In this document: in pieces, positions 37,255 through 47,090 of the stretch
How the letters are laid out: every line of letters begins with the position of its first letter
Numbering within the stretch: the stretch's first letter is position 1
From: Mycolicibacterium fortuitum subsp. fortuitum
GTDB lineage: Bacteria; Actinomycetota; Actinomycetes; Mycobacteriales; Mycobacteriaceae
NCBI RefSeq assembly: GCF_022179545.1
Contig: NZ_AP025518.1
Location: 62,001 to 126,000, forward strand
Length of the DNA stretch: 64,000 nt
Direction: 5' to 3'
Program-made: the position numbers and the translations under genes
Notes under the pieces: model-generated
What the model saw: the letters and a program-made list of their open reading frames with translations, nothing else
The model's database searches: none
Told to the model about the DNA's origin: nothing

Positions 37255-38892
37255 CTATTTGACGCAGGGGATACCGGAAACCTTCATCTGGCTCAGGTCG
37301 GTGGGTGCCGGAGTGTAGGTGCCGGTCGCGGTGGCGGCCACGGTCGTGACAGGGGTGCTGGGTGTGGTCTCTTCCGTCGTCTCACTGCTCGAGTCCCAGG
37401 TGGAACCGGACCCCGACTCCGAGTCGTATCCCGATGAGCTTTCCGAGGTCGCATCACCGGATGCGGACAGGTAATCGTCGCCGGGGAAATCGGTCCCCAC
37501 GGTCAGCTGCACCGTGCCCGCCACCACCTCCGACGACGGGTTCGCGATCACGCCCAGCTCATCGGCCAACGATTGCGCGGCGGCCTCGGCGCCGGTCCCG
37601 TAATCGATCGTGGTGGTGGCGGCCAGAGATTCGCCGTCACCGATCTGGCCCTCCGTGAACCCGTGGGCGCCGAACGTGGTCTCGAGCTGTGCCGCCAATC
37701 CGCTGTACGTGGACGCGTTGACCACGTCGAGGACGGCCCCGTGGCCGTTGAGCGTCTGAGCCTTGCTGGTGGGTGCGGATGACGACGTGGCGTCGTCCTT
37801 GGACACGAGATCGTGCACGATCTTGCGGATGGTCGGCACATCCACGATGTTGATGTCCTCGCCGTAGGAGTTCTGGCTGAACTCCTTGATGGGCAGGGTG
37901 TAGAGCGTCGGCGGTTTGTCGGTCAGCGCGGAGGCCCGCCGGGCGAAACTGGCCAGGTCGAATCCGGCATCCAGGGCGACGTTCTGCTTGACCACGTTCA
38001 GCAGGCTGCGCAATCCGGCCGGGCTGTTCAGCGTTCCGCTGTGGCCCAGCGCGGATACCAATGCGGCGATGAACGCCTGCTGACGGCGGGTGCGGTCGAG
38101 GTCGGTGAAGTTCTCGTCGTTGACGTCGCGACGCTGACGTACGAACGCCATCGCCTGGGCCGCATTGATCTCCTGCACACCTTGGCGGAAGTCGGCCCCG
38201 GAGTATGGATCCGAGGTGTCGGCGTTGAGGCAGACGGTGATCGGTGCCACCGCCTTGGCGATCTCGAAGAACGCGCCGAGGGTGACCTCGACGAAATGGT
38301 CGATCGGAATGCCGAGCAGGTTTCGAACCGTGGCGATCTCGGCCTTGCGGCCCGCCTCACGGGCCTGCTGCTCGTTGGCCGACGGGTTGTCGGAGTCGGC
38401 CTCCAGCGATTCCATCTCGCGTTGATAGGCCCAACCGTAGGCCTGTTTGACCTTGCCCTTGCACGGCGAGACATCGCACCCGGCCAGGTCCACATAGTCG
38501 TCGCGGGGAATGGAGAACGCGGTGGCCGGGCCGCCGTCGCCGGGTAGGTGCACGACGATCAGCACATTGGCGTTGTAGCCGCCGACGGTCTCGTCACCGG
38601 CGTGTAGGGCCTGGTAGACATCCTCGGGCAGCGGGTTGCCGTGCTGATCGAGCCGGCTGTCGAGCCCCATGATCAGGATGTTCTCGGTGTCGCCCGCAGA
38701 GACCGGGCCGCCGTCGAGCGCATTGGACGTGGTGATGCCGTCGAGGGCCCCGTGGTAGGTCACCCAGCCCGCCCCGGTGCCTGCCAAAACAGACGCCGCA
38801 ACCAGGCCGACAGCGGCGCGGCGCGCGGCCCGCACGCCCCGGCGCGGCATACGGTGCCGGGGGACGCTGGCGGCGTGGGCAGGTGTGTTCAT
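37255..38892 (-). CDS. LCP-family cell-wall ligase (LytR-CpsA-Psr) with LytR_C domain
   Basis: The 545-residue product has a basic N-terminus, one membrane helix (~27-45), an LCP domain (~70-290) with ENILIMGLDSR, NVLIVVHLPG, FSIPRDDYVDLAG and QAMAFVRQRRDVNDENFTDLDR, a LytR_C domain (~355-455, VLDVVNASTYSGLA), and a Ser/Thr-rich end. The lipid-phosphate-binding arginines of the family (PRDD, RQRRD, RTRRQQ) are present. In mycobacteria LCP enzymes attach arabinogalactan to peptidoglycan. The enzyme acts outside the membrane. It ends 7 bp after the convergent kinase. Confidence 0.92.
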   Translation of the reverse strand: MNTPAHAASVPRHRMPRRGVRAARRAAVGLVAASVLAGTGAGWVTYHGALDGITTSNALDGGPVSAGDTENILIMGLDSRLDQHGNPLPEDVYQALHAGDETVGGYNANVLIVVHLPGDGGPATAFSIPRDDYVDLAGCDVSPCKGKVKQAYGWAYQREMESLEADSDNPSANEQQAREAGRKAEIATVRNLLGIPIDHFVEVTLGAFFEIAKAVAPITVCLNADTSDPYSGADFRQGVQEINAAQAMAFVRQRRDVNDENFTDLDRTRRQQAFIAALVSALGHSGTLNSPAGLRSLLNVVKQNVALDAGFDLASFARRASALTDKPPTLYTLPIKEFSQNSYGEDINIVDVPTIRKIVHDLVSKDDATSSSAPTSKAQTLNGHGAVLDVVNASTYSGLAAQLETTFGAHGFTEGQIGDGESLAATTTIDYGTGAEAAAQSLADELGVIANPSSEVVAGTVQLTVGTDFPGDDYLSASGDATSESSSGYDSESGSGSTWDSSSETTEETTPSTPVTTVAATATGTYTPAPTDLSQMKVSGIPCVK

Positions 38893-38983
38893 TGCACTGT
38901 CATTATGGGGCCGTTCGCTGAGACTTCCTCCACCGGGGAAAATCGCTGGTCAACGCCGACGTCTCGGCATTAGCCTGCCCAAG

Positions 38984-39898
38984 ATGAAATTGCGCATCGC
39001 CGTCGGCGTGCTGCTGTTGGCCGTGGTGGCGTTGCTGCTGAACGAACTGGTGGCGACCAAGGAGCACCGCCGGGCCGAGCCATTCGCGGGTGGTCATGTG
39101 CTGGAACTGCACGGTCCGGACCTCAATGTGCGCGAGTACGGGCCGCCGGGGGACCGCGCGGTGGTGTTGCTGCACGGGTACTCGGCCTCCATCGAGTGGT
39201 GGGATCAGGTGGCCGCACCACTGGCCCGCGACCAGCGGGTGATCGCCATCGATCTGGTCGGCCACGGCGGCTCGGAGGCGCCCGGCGACGGCGCCGCGTA
39301 CGCCTCGGCCGCACAGGCCGCAGCGGTGCGGGAAGCGCTTGAGGCGCTCGGTGTGCGGCACGCTGTGCTGGTGGGGCATTCGATGGGAGGGACGGTCTCG
39401 GCCGAACTGGCCCGGCAGGATCCGGAACTGGTGGACAAGGTCGTGGTTTCGGACACCCCGGGCGCCGACGATCTGGTCAGCATGCCGTTGCTCGGCAGGA
39501 TGGTGTGCTGGCCGGTGATCGGGCCGGCGTTGGATCTGTTCCGCGGAGTCGACGCGATCAGCGAGGGCTCACTGCAGACCGGTTTCGCTGCGAGCTACCA
39601 CGTACCCGACTTCGCGCACCGCTCCTTGGAGCGACTCACCTACGCCGGGTTGTGTGACTCCACCGAAGGGACGCATCCGACGGCGGAAACGCTTGCCGCC
39701 CTTCACAAGCCGGTGCTGGTGCTGTGGGGCGACGAGGATGTGCTGACCCCGACGGCGCCCAATGTCGAGCGTTACACCGCAGCCGGGTTACCGCCCGTAA
39801 TGATCAAGGGGTCCGGACATACGCCGATGGTCGAGCAGCCCGATCAGTTCCTGGCCGAGGTGACGGGCTTCATCAAGACCCCAGCGCCCGCGAGATGA
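38984..39898 (+). CDS. Alpha/beta hydrolase with N-terminal membrane segment
   Basis: The 304-residue product starts at ATG 38984 with a hydrophobic helix (LRIAVGVLLLAVVALLLNELV), so it is membrane-anchored or exported. The hydrolase fold has VVLLHGYSASIEWW, the nucleophile elbow GHSMGG (serine), a late Asp in LWGDEDVLTP and the catalytic His in GSGHTPMVE. Substrate unknown; esterase, lipase or dehalogenase roles are possible. The 3' end overlaps the convergent acyl-CoA dehydrogenase by 26 bp. Confidence 0.88.
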   Translation: MKLRIAVGVLLLAVVALLLNELVATKEHRRAEPFAGGHVLELHGPDLNVREYGPPGDRAVVLLHGYSASIEWWDQVAAPLARDQRVIAIDLVGHGGSEAPGDGAAYASAAQAAAVREALEALGVRHAVLVGHSMGGTVSAELARQDPELVDKVVVSDTPGADDLVSMPLLGRMVCWPVIGPALDLFRGVDAISEGSLQTGFAASYHVPDFAHRSLERLTYAGLCDSTEGTHPTAETLAALHKPVLVLWGDEDVLTPTAPNVERYTAAGLPPVMIKGSGHTPMVEQPDQFLAEVTGFIKTPAPAR

Positions 39899-41012
39899 CC
39901 AGACGCTGGATCTGATTGGTGCCTTCGAAGATCTGGGTGATCTTTGCTTCGCGCATGTAGCGCTCCACCCGGAAGTCGCGGGTGTAGCCGACGCCGCCGA
40001 ACACCTGCACGGCATCGGTGGTGACCTTCATGGCGGCGTCGGTGGCGATCAGCTTGGCGACGCTGGCCTGGCTCGAGTAGGGCAATCCGAGGTCGCGACG
40101 ACGCGCGGCATCCAGGTAGGTGGCGCGGGCGCTGACCACCGCGGCGGACATGTCGGCCAGCAGGAAACCGAGGCCCTGATGGTCGACGATCTTGCGGCCG
40201 AACGTGGTTCGCTCGTTGGCGTACCGGACGGCTTCGTCCAGAGCGGCCTGCGCGATCCCGACTGCGACCGCGGCGATGCCGAGCCGGCCGGAATCCAACG
40301 CCGAGAACGCGATCGACAGGCCCTGGCCCTCGGTGCCGATCAGGCGGTCGGCGTCGAGGCGGGCGTTGTCGTAGAACGCCGAGGTGGTCGGGACCGCGTG
40401 CAGACCCATCTTCTCCTCGGGTTTGCCGAAGCTCAGACCCTCGAGATCGCCGGGCACCAGGAAGCAGGAGATGCCCTTGGAGCCCTCCGCGGTGCGGGCG
40501 AACAGGGAGTAGAAATGGGCCTTGCCGCCATGGGTGATCCACGCTTTGGATCCGTTGAGAACGTAGTGGTCGCCATCGCGCGTGGCCTTGCAGTTGAGGG
40601 CCGCGGCATCCGAGCCGGCCTGCGGCTCGGACAAGCTGTAGGCACCGATCTGCTCACCGGAGAGCATGCCGGGCAGCCAGCGCTGCTTCTGTTCCTCGGT
40701 GCCGAAGGCCAGTAGCGGGTGCGACGAGAGGCTGTGCACGCTCACCGCGACGCCGATCGCAGCCCACCGCGCGGCGATCTCTTCGAGAACCTGCAGATAG
40801 ACCTCGTAGGGCTGGCCGCCGCCGCCCCACTCCTCGGGCTGAGGCAGGCTCAGCAGGCCCGCCGCCCCGAGCTGGGCCATGACCCCGTCGGGGTACTTCT
40901 CGTCGCGCTCGTACTCGTCGACGATCGGGTCGAGAACCTTGTCGGCGACATCGCGGGTCAGCGCGATCAGGTCACGAGCTTCGTCAGAGGGAAGGAGGCG
41001 GTCAACCGGCAT
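39873..41012 (-). CDS. Acyl-CoA dehydrogenase
   Basis: The 379-residue product has the full short/medium-chain acyl-CoA dehydrogenase pattern: YSLSEPQAGSDAAALNCKA and YVLNGSKAWITHGGKA (FAD domain), RTTFGRKIVDHQGLGFLLADM, QVFGGVGYTRDFRVERYMR, and the C-terminal IFEGTNQIQRLVISR holding the usual catalytic glutamate. It introduces the alpha-beta double bond in beta-oxidation. ATG 41012 is chosen by family length. No redox partner gene is adjacent. The specific fadE number cannot be read from sequence. Confidence 0.92.
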   Translation of the reverse strand: MPVDRLLPSDEARDLIALTRDVADKVLDPIVDEYERDEKYPDGVMAQLGAAGLLSLPQPEEWGGGGQPYEVYLQVLEEIAARWAAIGVAVSVHSLSSHPLLAFGTEEQKQRWLPGMLSGEQIGAYSLSEPQAGSDAAALNCKATRDGDHYVLNGSKAWITHGGKAHFYSLFARTAEGSKGISCFLVPGDLEGLSFGKPEEKMGLHAVPTTSAFYDNARLDADRLIGTEGQGLSIAFSALDSGRLGIAAVAVGIAQAALDEAVRYANERTTFGRKIVDHQGLGFLLADMSAAVVSARATYLDAARRRDLGLPYSSQASVAKLIATDAAMKVTTDAVQVFGGVGYTRDFRVERYMREAKITQIFEGTNQIQRLVISRALGS

Positions 41013-41058
41013 AGTTGCACATCCTAGTTTCTCCGCGCGCTGGGAAAACCGGGTGTGG

Positions 41059-42708
41059 TCACAACCAGCGGCACACCCCGTCGTACGTGGAATACAACCC
41101 GTTGCCCGCCCAGAGTGACACGGCCAAATTGGGATCAGACTTCTTCCGCCACACTTCTTGGCCCCCGGTCCCGTCGATCGCCACCACTTCGTCGTTGTGG
41201 TCGCTGTCGATGCCGAACAGCATGCGCTGACCGTCGGACCCGAGGAACGTGAAGTACGTGCCGAGGTCGATTTTCGTCGGCACCTCGATGAACGGGTTGT
41301 CGCTGTCGGTTTCACACGTCTGCACCTTCACCCGCACCACGCTCTCATCACGTAGCGCGATGAAACACGTGGTTCCGTTCCCATAGGCGGCGATGCCGCG
41401 CGACGCGTCTTGATCGATGTGCCGGTTCCAGAGGATGCGGCCAGATGCCGGGTCGAAGGCACGCAGGTCGCCGGTGGTCTTGTTGTAGGCGAGCGGGTAG
41501 TACAGGCCCGATGACCCGGGAGTTTGGAGATCCAGGCCGACCGACCAGTGGTGACCGTTGATTCCGAATCCGTCGATGAACGTGAAGCCGTCACTCGGGA
41601 TGCTTGCTGTCTTCTTTCCGGTGAAATCGTAGAAGTTGATCATCACCGCGTCGGACAACCCGAACCCCGACGCGAATGCAGCGCTTCCGACCGAGCTTGC
41701 GCCCTGGAGGATGGGGTTGCCGGTATCGGCGTCGAGCGTTCGGCCGTCGAGGATCACGACGATGCCCTGATCGCCATATACGGCGACGTTGTCGTGGCCG
41801 GCCGACGTCGGATCCAATCGCTGGTAGGGCGCTCGCCAAGACTCCGAGCCGTCCGCTCGGTAACCGACAACCTCATCGTCGAGCACGGCGACGAACCCGT
41901 TGCCGGCGCTGTACATCCCTCTGATGTGTCCCCAGTACGTCCCGGGCACCTTCGTCGTGTTCTTCTCGGCTCCTGTTGCCGTATCGAGGAACACGAGCGC
42001 GATCCCTTTGTCGGTCTCAGCGGAACCGACACCGGTACCGAAGGCACATCCGATGGTCGTGGCGGCCCGATCGATGACGCACTTCGAGAACATGCTGCCG
42101 AGGTCGCGCCCTTGCAGGCTGGCCGGCATGACCGGCTTCGGCCAGCGTGGCTGCCCGTTCCCCGCGTCCACCGCGAGCACACCCTCGTTGCCGCCGTAGT
42201 TGTCGACGCTGACCACCACGGTGTAGGTGTCGCCGCCCAAGATGTTGTTTCTGGAGCTCTCTGGTCGGAAGGTCCATCGCGGTTTATCGAGTGGCTTTTC
42301 GAGCGAAGGCACGAGTTGATCGCGCGGTGGTCGCAGGGCGCCCAATGGCGGAACTGACGTCGGTAGCGTCGATGCTGCGGCCGTGCCGCCGGATTCGCCG
42401 CCTCGGGCGTTCAGCCACCACAGCAGCGTCCCGGTGCCTGCGGCTGCGATGACCACGGCAACCACCACCGTGATCACCAACCACCGCTTGTTACCTCGCG
42501 GCGGTTCCGGAGGCGGAGGCGCCTGTCCGTATCCCGCCTGGAAAACGGGAGCCTGCCACGCTTCTTGCCCGAACGGGCTCGGGGCCGGCGGCGGCGGGCC
42601 GGCTTGCTGGAAGGGGTTGGGGTTCGCCGGGAAAGGCGTGCCTTGGAACGGGTCCGGCGTCGAATACGGTCCGGACGGCGGCGGAAATCCCGCGGGCGGG
42701 TAGGTCAT
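41059..42708 (-). CDS. Membrane-anchored PQQ-like beta-propeller protein
   Basis: The 549-residue product has a Pro/Phe-rich cytoplasmic N-terminus (residues 1-72), one membrane helix (~76-98, WLVITVVVAVVIAAAGTGTLL), a short linker, and an extracytoplasmic part with repeated PQQ/BamB-like blade motifs (GVLAVDAGNGQPRWP, GYRADGSESWRAPYQ, LRAFDPASGRILWNRH). The order proline-rich tail, helix, propeller is common in actinobacterial envelope proteins. Partner and role unknown. It ends 46 bp before the dehydrogenase start. Confidence 0.85.
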   Translation of the reverse strand: MTYPPAGFPPPSGPYSTPDPFQGTPFPANPNPFQQAGPPPPAPSPFGQEAWQAPVFQAGYGQAPPPPEPPRGNKRWLVITVVVAVVIAAAGTGTLLWWLNARGGESGGTAAASTLPTSVPPLGALRPPRDQLVPSLEKPLDKPRWTFRPESSRNNILGGDTYTVVVSVDNYGGNEGVLAVDAGNGQPRWPKPVMPASLQGRDLGSMFSKCVIDRAATTIGCAFGTGVGSAETDKGIALVFLDTATGAEKNTTKVPGTYWGHIRGMYSAGNGFVAVLDDEVVGYRADGSESWRAPYQRLDPTSAGHDNVAVYGDQGIVVILDGRTLDADTGNPILQGASSVGSAAFASGFGLSDAVMINFYDFTGKKTASIPSDGFTFIDGFGINGHHWSVGLDLQTPGSSGLYYPLAYNKTTGDLRAFDPASGRILWNRHIDQDASRGIAAYGNGTTCFIALRDESVVRVKVQTCETDSDNPFIEVPTKIDLGTYFTFLGSDGQRMLFGIDSDHNDEVVAIDGTGGQEVWRKKSDPNLAVSLWAGNGLYSTYDGVCRWL

Positions 42709-42804
42709 TGAACCCCTCCATCAATCACCAGCCAGCAATCTCGATCACCCTATAAGAGCGTGGTCGCGCGCCCGTGACCCAATTTGCGTGTGGACTCCGC
42801 CGGC

Positions 42805-43965
42805 CTACGAAGCCGGGGAGCGCAACAGCCCGGCGATGTCGGGATCGAGTTGCTGCAGGGCGACGATGACCGCCACCCGGTAGTCGCGACCGATGTGTGA
42901 GCGAACGGTGGTGGTACGGCCATTCCTCTCGGGTGGTCTGATCTCGTCGATACGTGCTTCAAGGGCGACGATGAGTTCCTCGAACTCGGTGATGAGGCCG
43001 GTCAGGATCAGGATTTCCGGGTCGACGAGCGCTTCCATGAGGATTGCGGTATGTGCGATCCGATCCAGCACATCACGGATGGTGTTCTGGGCGGCGGGGT
43101 TTCGAGCTGTTTTCTGCGCCACTGTGTCCAGGTCGATGTCTTTCAGCGGCAGGCCTTCGGTCTCGGGGGCGACAGATTGCATGGCGTGCAGCGACATTCC
43201 GGCGTCCACGCAGCCGGTTCTGCCGCAATTGCACTTCGCGTCGCTCCCCGGGAACGGCATGTGTCCGATTGCTCCGGCGACACCGGTCGCGCCGGAGTAC
43301 GGTCGTCCTCCGATGATCAACCCGACGTTGACGTGGCCTCCGCAGTCGAGCACCAGCGCGGAACTGACTTCCCTGGCTTCGCCGGCAATCGTTTCGGCAA
43401 GTGTCATGGCCTGCGTCGAATCCAGCACGGCGGTCGGGATTCCGAGGGAACGCGAGATCGGCTTGCCCAGCTCTACTTCGGACCAGCCGAGAGCCTTCGA
43501 TTCGACCACGAATCCCTTTGCGGTGTCGATGAAACCGGGTAGGCAGATGCCCGCGGCGGCAACCGGGCCATCGGCGGATTCTTCGATCAGCTGTTTGGCG
43601 ATCCGGATGACCGACCGGATCACCGAGGCCGAGGTTCTCCCGGCCGTGGGCGTCTCGTCTTCGTGCGAGATGTTGCCGGTCGCATCGGCGAGGGCGACGC
43701 GCGCGCGACGTTCGTCGATCCAGATGCCGATGACCCGACGCGCCTGTGGGTTGCAACCCAGAAGTTTGCGGGGCCGGCCCCGGTAACCCGGACCCTCGAC
43801 GCGGGAATCCAATTCGACGAGGGTTCCGTCGTCGATGAGTTCGCCAACGAGGGTGGTGATGGAGGGGCGGCTCAGACCGAGCCGATCAGCCAGATCGGCC
43901 CGGGCCAACGGACCCTCGGTACGTAACAGATGAACGACGCGCTGGCGGTGCAGCAGATGCAACAC
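42805..43965 (-). CDS. ROK-family transcriptional regulator
   Basis: The product (386 residues from GTG 43965) has an N-terminal winged helix (ARADLADRLGLSRPSITTLVGEL) and a ROK sugar-kinase-like domain with the zinc-site motif CNCGRTGCVDAG and the GHMPF block of ROK repressors. The frame extends upstream: a CTG at 44001 sits 5 bases after AAGGAGG (44007-44013 on the other strand), a better-spaced ribosome site than at GTG 43965, and would add LKRSESARQEKQ. The gene is divergent from two exported propeller proteins and probably controls them. Confidence 0.88.
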   Translation of the reverse strand: MLHLLHRQRVVHLLRTEGPLARADLADRLGLSRPSITTLVGELIDDGTLVELDSRVEGPGYRGRPRKLLGCNPQARRVIGIWIDERRARVALADATGNISHEDETPTAGRTSASVIRSVIRIAKQLIEESADGPVAAAGICLPGFIDTAKGFVVESKALGWSEVELGKPISRSLGIPTAVLDSTQAMTLAETIAGEAREVSSALVLDCGGHVNVGLIIGGRPYSGATGVAGAIGHMPFPGSDAKCNCGRTGCVDAGMSLHAMQSVAPETEGLPLKDIDLDTVAQKTARNPAAQNTIRDVLDRIAHTAILMEALVDPEILILTGLITEFEELIVALEARIDEIRPPERNGRTTTVRSHIGRDYRVAVIVALQQLDPDIAGLLRSPAS

Positions 43966-44037
43966 CTGCTTCTCTTGGCGCGCTGACTCGGACCGCTTCA
44001 GCTGAACCTCCTTGACGGCGTCGACAGGGGCCTGCTA

Positions 44038-44059
44038 TTAAGTTCGTCACAGAAATTAA
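44038..44059. promoter_or_regulatory. 22-bp palindrome TTAA-N-TTC-N6-GAA-N-TTAA, probable ROK operator
   Basis: A symmetric AT-rich site lies between the ROK gene and the first exported propeller gene, 30 bp before that gene's ATG. AT-rich palindromes of this type are usual ROK repressor sites. The same outer TTAA pair with 14 intervening bases recurs before the second copy. Confidence 0.55.
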
Positions 44060-44088
44060 ATAGGCATCTAGGGCATCGGAGCCACGCC

Positions 44089-46926
44089 ATGACCGCTGGT
44101 AATCCCCTCATCGACCCCCTGTTCGCTTCGTCCTCGTCGAGTGCGCCGGGACGGGCGACCCTGTCTCGGACAACAACTCAAACTACCGCGAGGATCGGTG
44201 CCTACAGCGGCATCGTGGTGACGGGATGGTTGGTCGCCGCGCTCGCGTCGGGCACCGGAGTCGCCGCGGCCGACACGACCGGTACCTCCTCCTCGGGCTC
44301 CTCGGGCTCTTCAACGTCAACGTCCGCGAGTTCGGCGTCCGGTGAGGCCTCAACAGGCCCCTCCTCGGCCGGAGCCGCGGGCGATAGCTCGCCTGGCAAG
44401 AGCGACACGGCGGGGGAGGGGCCGGGCAAGGGCTGGGCTAAGAAGTCGCCCAAGCCGAAGCGGTCGGGCAAGACGTCGTCGACCAAGGAACTGGCGCCCG
44501 GTGTGGCGGTCAGCAGTAGCGGTGGGGCACAGAAGGAGCCGGGCCGCCCGGACGGCCTTGCCGGGGCGATCGACACGCACCTGGAGTCGTTGTCATCGAT
44601 ACCGGACAAGGTGCGGGAGAGCGTGCTGACTCGCAGTGACGGCAAGGAGAAGCCGGAGTTGTCGCTGCCGACGCTGTCGCTGCCGCCAGTGTCGCTGCCC
44701 GATGTCGCGTCGCCGCGGGCGGCCGAGCCTGGGGCGGAGGCGGAGGCGGATTCGAAAACCACAGTGCCGGCCGGGCCGGTCAAGCTCAGTGACACCCTCG
44801 AACGGTCACTGGCGAAAGCCAAGGAGGTCACTGACCGGGTCGAGCAGGTGACGGGTTCGATCAGCGAGAAGGTTTCGGAGCAGCTCAGCCAGAAGCTGCC
44901 CGCGCCGAAGCCGGTGGTTGCTGCGCGTGAGGCCAAGACGCAGGTGGTGTCGAGTGCAGCGAATGCGCAGATCGCCACGGCTGCGGTGGCTCCGAAGAAT
45001 CCGGTGAGCACACCCACTGATCCGGCCGGCGTGCTCAACGGCATCGTCGCGAATCTGCTGAATCCGTTCCTGGCTCCGGCGCCGGATTCGCCGGAGCCGT
45101 TCACGCCGATGGCGTGGGCAGTGTTGGGCTGGGTTCGGCGCAATCTGTTCAACCAGGCACCGGTGGTCAGTGCCCCGACCACCACGGTGCAGACCGGGCA
45201 GACCGTGACCGGCAACATCGGTGTCACCGATGCCGAAGGTGATGAGCTGACCTACACCGTGACCGAGGCGCCGAAGTACGGCACGGTGACCATCGATCAG
45301 AAGACGGGGCAGTTCACCTACACCCCGAATGACATCGATTACGATGCGGCGCAGACGGATTCGTTCACGGTTTCGGTCACAGACGGTGCCAAGATCAACC
45401 TGCTGAGCCTGTTCAAGCCCCGGACGGCTCAGAACGACATCGACATCACGGTGCTCAACCCCACCGTCGAACGCGTGATCCTGGACCTGCCCGACAGCAT
45501 CACCAACCCGAGTCGGCCGCGCTATTCCGAGGACGGGCAGTCTCTCTACTTCGGGGCCCAACCGGTCGCTGGCGGTCGCCAGGAGATCTACCAAATCAAC
45601 ATCGATGGCACCGATCTTGAGTGCCTGACCTGTGGCGTAACCACGAGCCTGTCCGACGACCTCATGAAGCCGATGCCGTTCAATGACGGTTCGGGTCGGG
45701 TACTGATTCGGATCACAACCGGCACAGATAAGTACGGGTACGTGGTTTTGGAAGACGGTGCCAACGGCAGGCAACTGGTTCCCCTCACGACGCCGGACAG
45801 CCCGACGTATGTCCTCGACCGGCAACGTGAGGTCAAGGTTTCGCCCGACGGGACCCACCTGTTGTTCAGCCGACTCGAGTTGGGCACTGATGGCTACGTG
45901 GCGATCGTTCCGGTGGTCGGCAAGCTCGTCCGCACAGAGACTGGATATGAGATCGAGGACGCGCGGGTGGTCTATCCCTATGGTGAGGGCAAGACGTGGA
46001 CGCCCGACGGCAAGGGCGTGATCATCCAGGGGGGCCTGTACGACGCGGGCAACGTCGATGCCGTCAAGGTCGACCTCGCCACCGGGGAAGCGACTCGGGT
46101 GACTGCCGGCCTCGACTACGAGGAGAACGTGTCCGTATCGTCCAACGAACAGTGGATTATCGCTGGAAGTACCCGCGGCCTCGACGCGCTGACGCCAATG
46201 TCGCGGATCCAGCGGCCGGCATTCCTGCCGGCCAACATCGTCGGACCGGTCTACACCGCGTATGCGGCTCCGGTGAACGTTTCGAACCAGGCGTGGGTGG
46301 TCGCGATCGACGACGAGCTCAATAGGGAAGACGGTCTTCCGCTGATCGTCGAGGGAGATGGATATGCCGGGCAGAGCATCCCGGGCTGGAATCCGGACGG
46401 CACCGCGGTCACATTCTGGGAGCAAAGCAAGGACGACCCTACGGATACGCGTCTGGTCATCGCCAACCTGAAGTACACGACGAGCGTCGGCCCGCTGGTG
46501 GGCGACAAGTCGACACCAGAACTGTCGTCCACACTGCCCAAACTGAGCACGTACGTTCCCAGTACACCGGAGCTTCCGCCGACCGGTACCTACGCCGGCG
46601 CTGGTGGCGGCACCGCGGTGGTGAGTGAGGCCACGGACCAGGCGAACCCGGGACACACGATCCGCACCGTCACGTACACCGATTACGTCAACGAGGACGG
46701 AATGATCCTCAACGGCATCGAGGCGACGGATTCGACTGCCAATCAGCTGTACATCCACTACACCGCCGACATCACCGTGACCGGTACGCACACCGGCTAC
46801 CTCAAAGGTGATGCCACCATCACCAACCGGCAGACCTACAGCGGCTACATCACCTCTGATGTGGACGGCGATGTGCAGAGCATCCTGGATCAGGACGCGA
46901 TCGAGGAAGCCCAGCAGAACGTGTAG
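44089..46926 (+). CDS. Exported Ig-like / TolB-propeller protein (copy 1)
   Basis: The 945-residue product has a long signal segment (ARIGAYSGIVVTGWLVAALA, cleavage near GVAAA-D), a Ser-rich then Lys/Ser linker, a region of repeated SLPTLSLPPVSLP, a long helical stretch (~210-290), a cadherin/Ig-like domain (~350-460) with GNIGVTDAEGDELTYTVTE, and a C-terminal TolB/WD40-like propeller with repeated blade starts (PRYSEDGQSLYF, VKVSPDGTHLLFSR, TWTPDGKGVIIQGG), ending in a beta-rich tail. It is likely surface-exposed or secreted; function unknown. GGAG precedes the ATG. Duplicate of the next gene. Confidence 0.85.
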   Translation: MTAGNPLIDPLFASSSSSAPGRATLSRTTTQTTARIGAYSGIVVTGWLVAALASGTGVAAADTTGTSSSGSSGSSTSTSASSASGEASTGPSSAGAAGDSSPGKSDTAGEGPGKGWAKKSPKPKRSGKTSSTKELAPGVAVSSSGGAQKEPGRPDGLAGAIDTHLESLSSIPDKVRESVLTRSDGKEKPELSLPTLSLPPVSLPDVASPRAAEPGAEAEADSKTTVPAGPVKLSDTLERSLAKAKEVTDRVEQVTGSISEKVSEQLSQKLPAPKPVVAAREAKTQVVSSAANAQIATAAVAPKNPVSTPTDPAGVLNGIVANLLNPFLAPAPDSPEPFTPMAWAVLGWVRRNLFNQAPVVSAPTTTVQTGQTVTGNIGVTDAEGDELTYTVTEAPKYGTVTIDQKTGQFTYTPNDIDYDAAQTDSFTVSVTDGAKINLLSLFKPRTAQNDIDITVLNPTVERVILDLPDSITNPSRPRYSEDGQSLYFGAQPVAGGRQEIYQINIDGTDLECLTCGVTTSLSDDLMKPMPFNDGSGRVLIRITTGTDKYGYVVLEDGANGRQLVPLTTPDSPTYVLDRQREVKVSPDGTHLLFSRLELGTDGYVAIVPVVGKLVRTETGYEIEDARVVYPYGEGKTWTPDGKGVIIQGGLYDAGNVDAVKVDLATGEATRVTAGLDYEENVSVSSNEQWIIAGSTRGLDALTPMSRIQRPAFLPANIVGPVYTAYAAPVNVSNQAWVVAIDDELNREDGLPLIVEGDGYAGQSIPGWNPDGTAVTFWEQSKDDPTDTRLVIANLKYTTSVGPLVGDKSTPELSSTLPKLSTYVPSTPELPPTGTYAGAGGGTAVVSEATDQANPGHTIRTVTYTDYVNEDGMILNGIEATDSTANQLYIHYTADITVTGTHTGYLKGDATITNRQTYSGYITSDVDGDVQSILDQDAIEEAQQNV

Positions 46927-46956
46927 CGGCCACCGACGACTCCTTCACGCCGACCA

Positions 46957-46991
46957 CTCCGACCCGGACTCACCGGTCATTTGTGTCGGAG
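46957..46991. terminator. Hairpin after copy 1 (CTCCGAC/GTCGGAG)
   Basis: A 7-bp stem with a 21-base loop lies 30 bp after the copy 1 stop. It corresponds by sequence to the inner stem of the larger hairpin after copy 2. It is weaker than that one, so some transcription may run into copy 2. Confidence 0.4.
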
Positions 46992-47090
46992 CTGTTGGCG
47001 CGCAACAAATTCGGCCCACGTCGCGCAGTCACATCTGAACCCACCCCAATTCTGTCAATCGGCTTCCGATCGGCCGGAAAAGTGCTGTTA

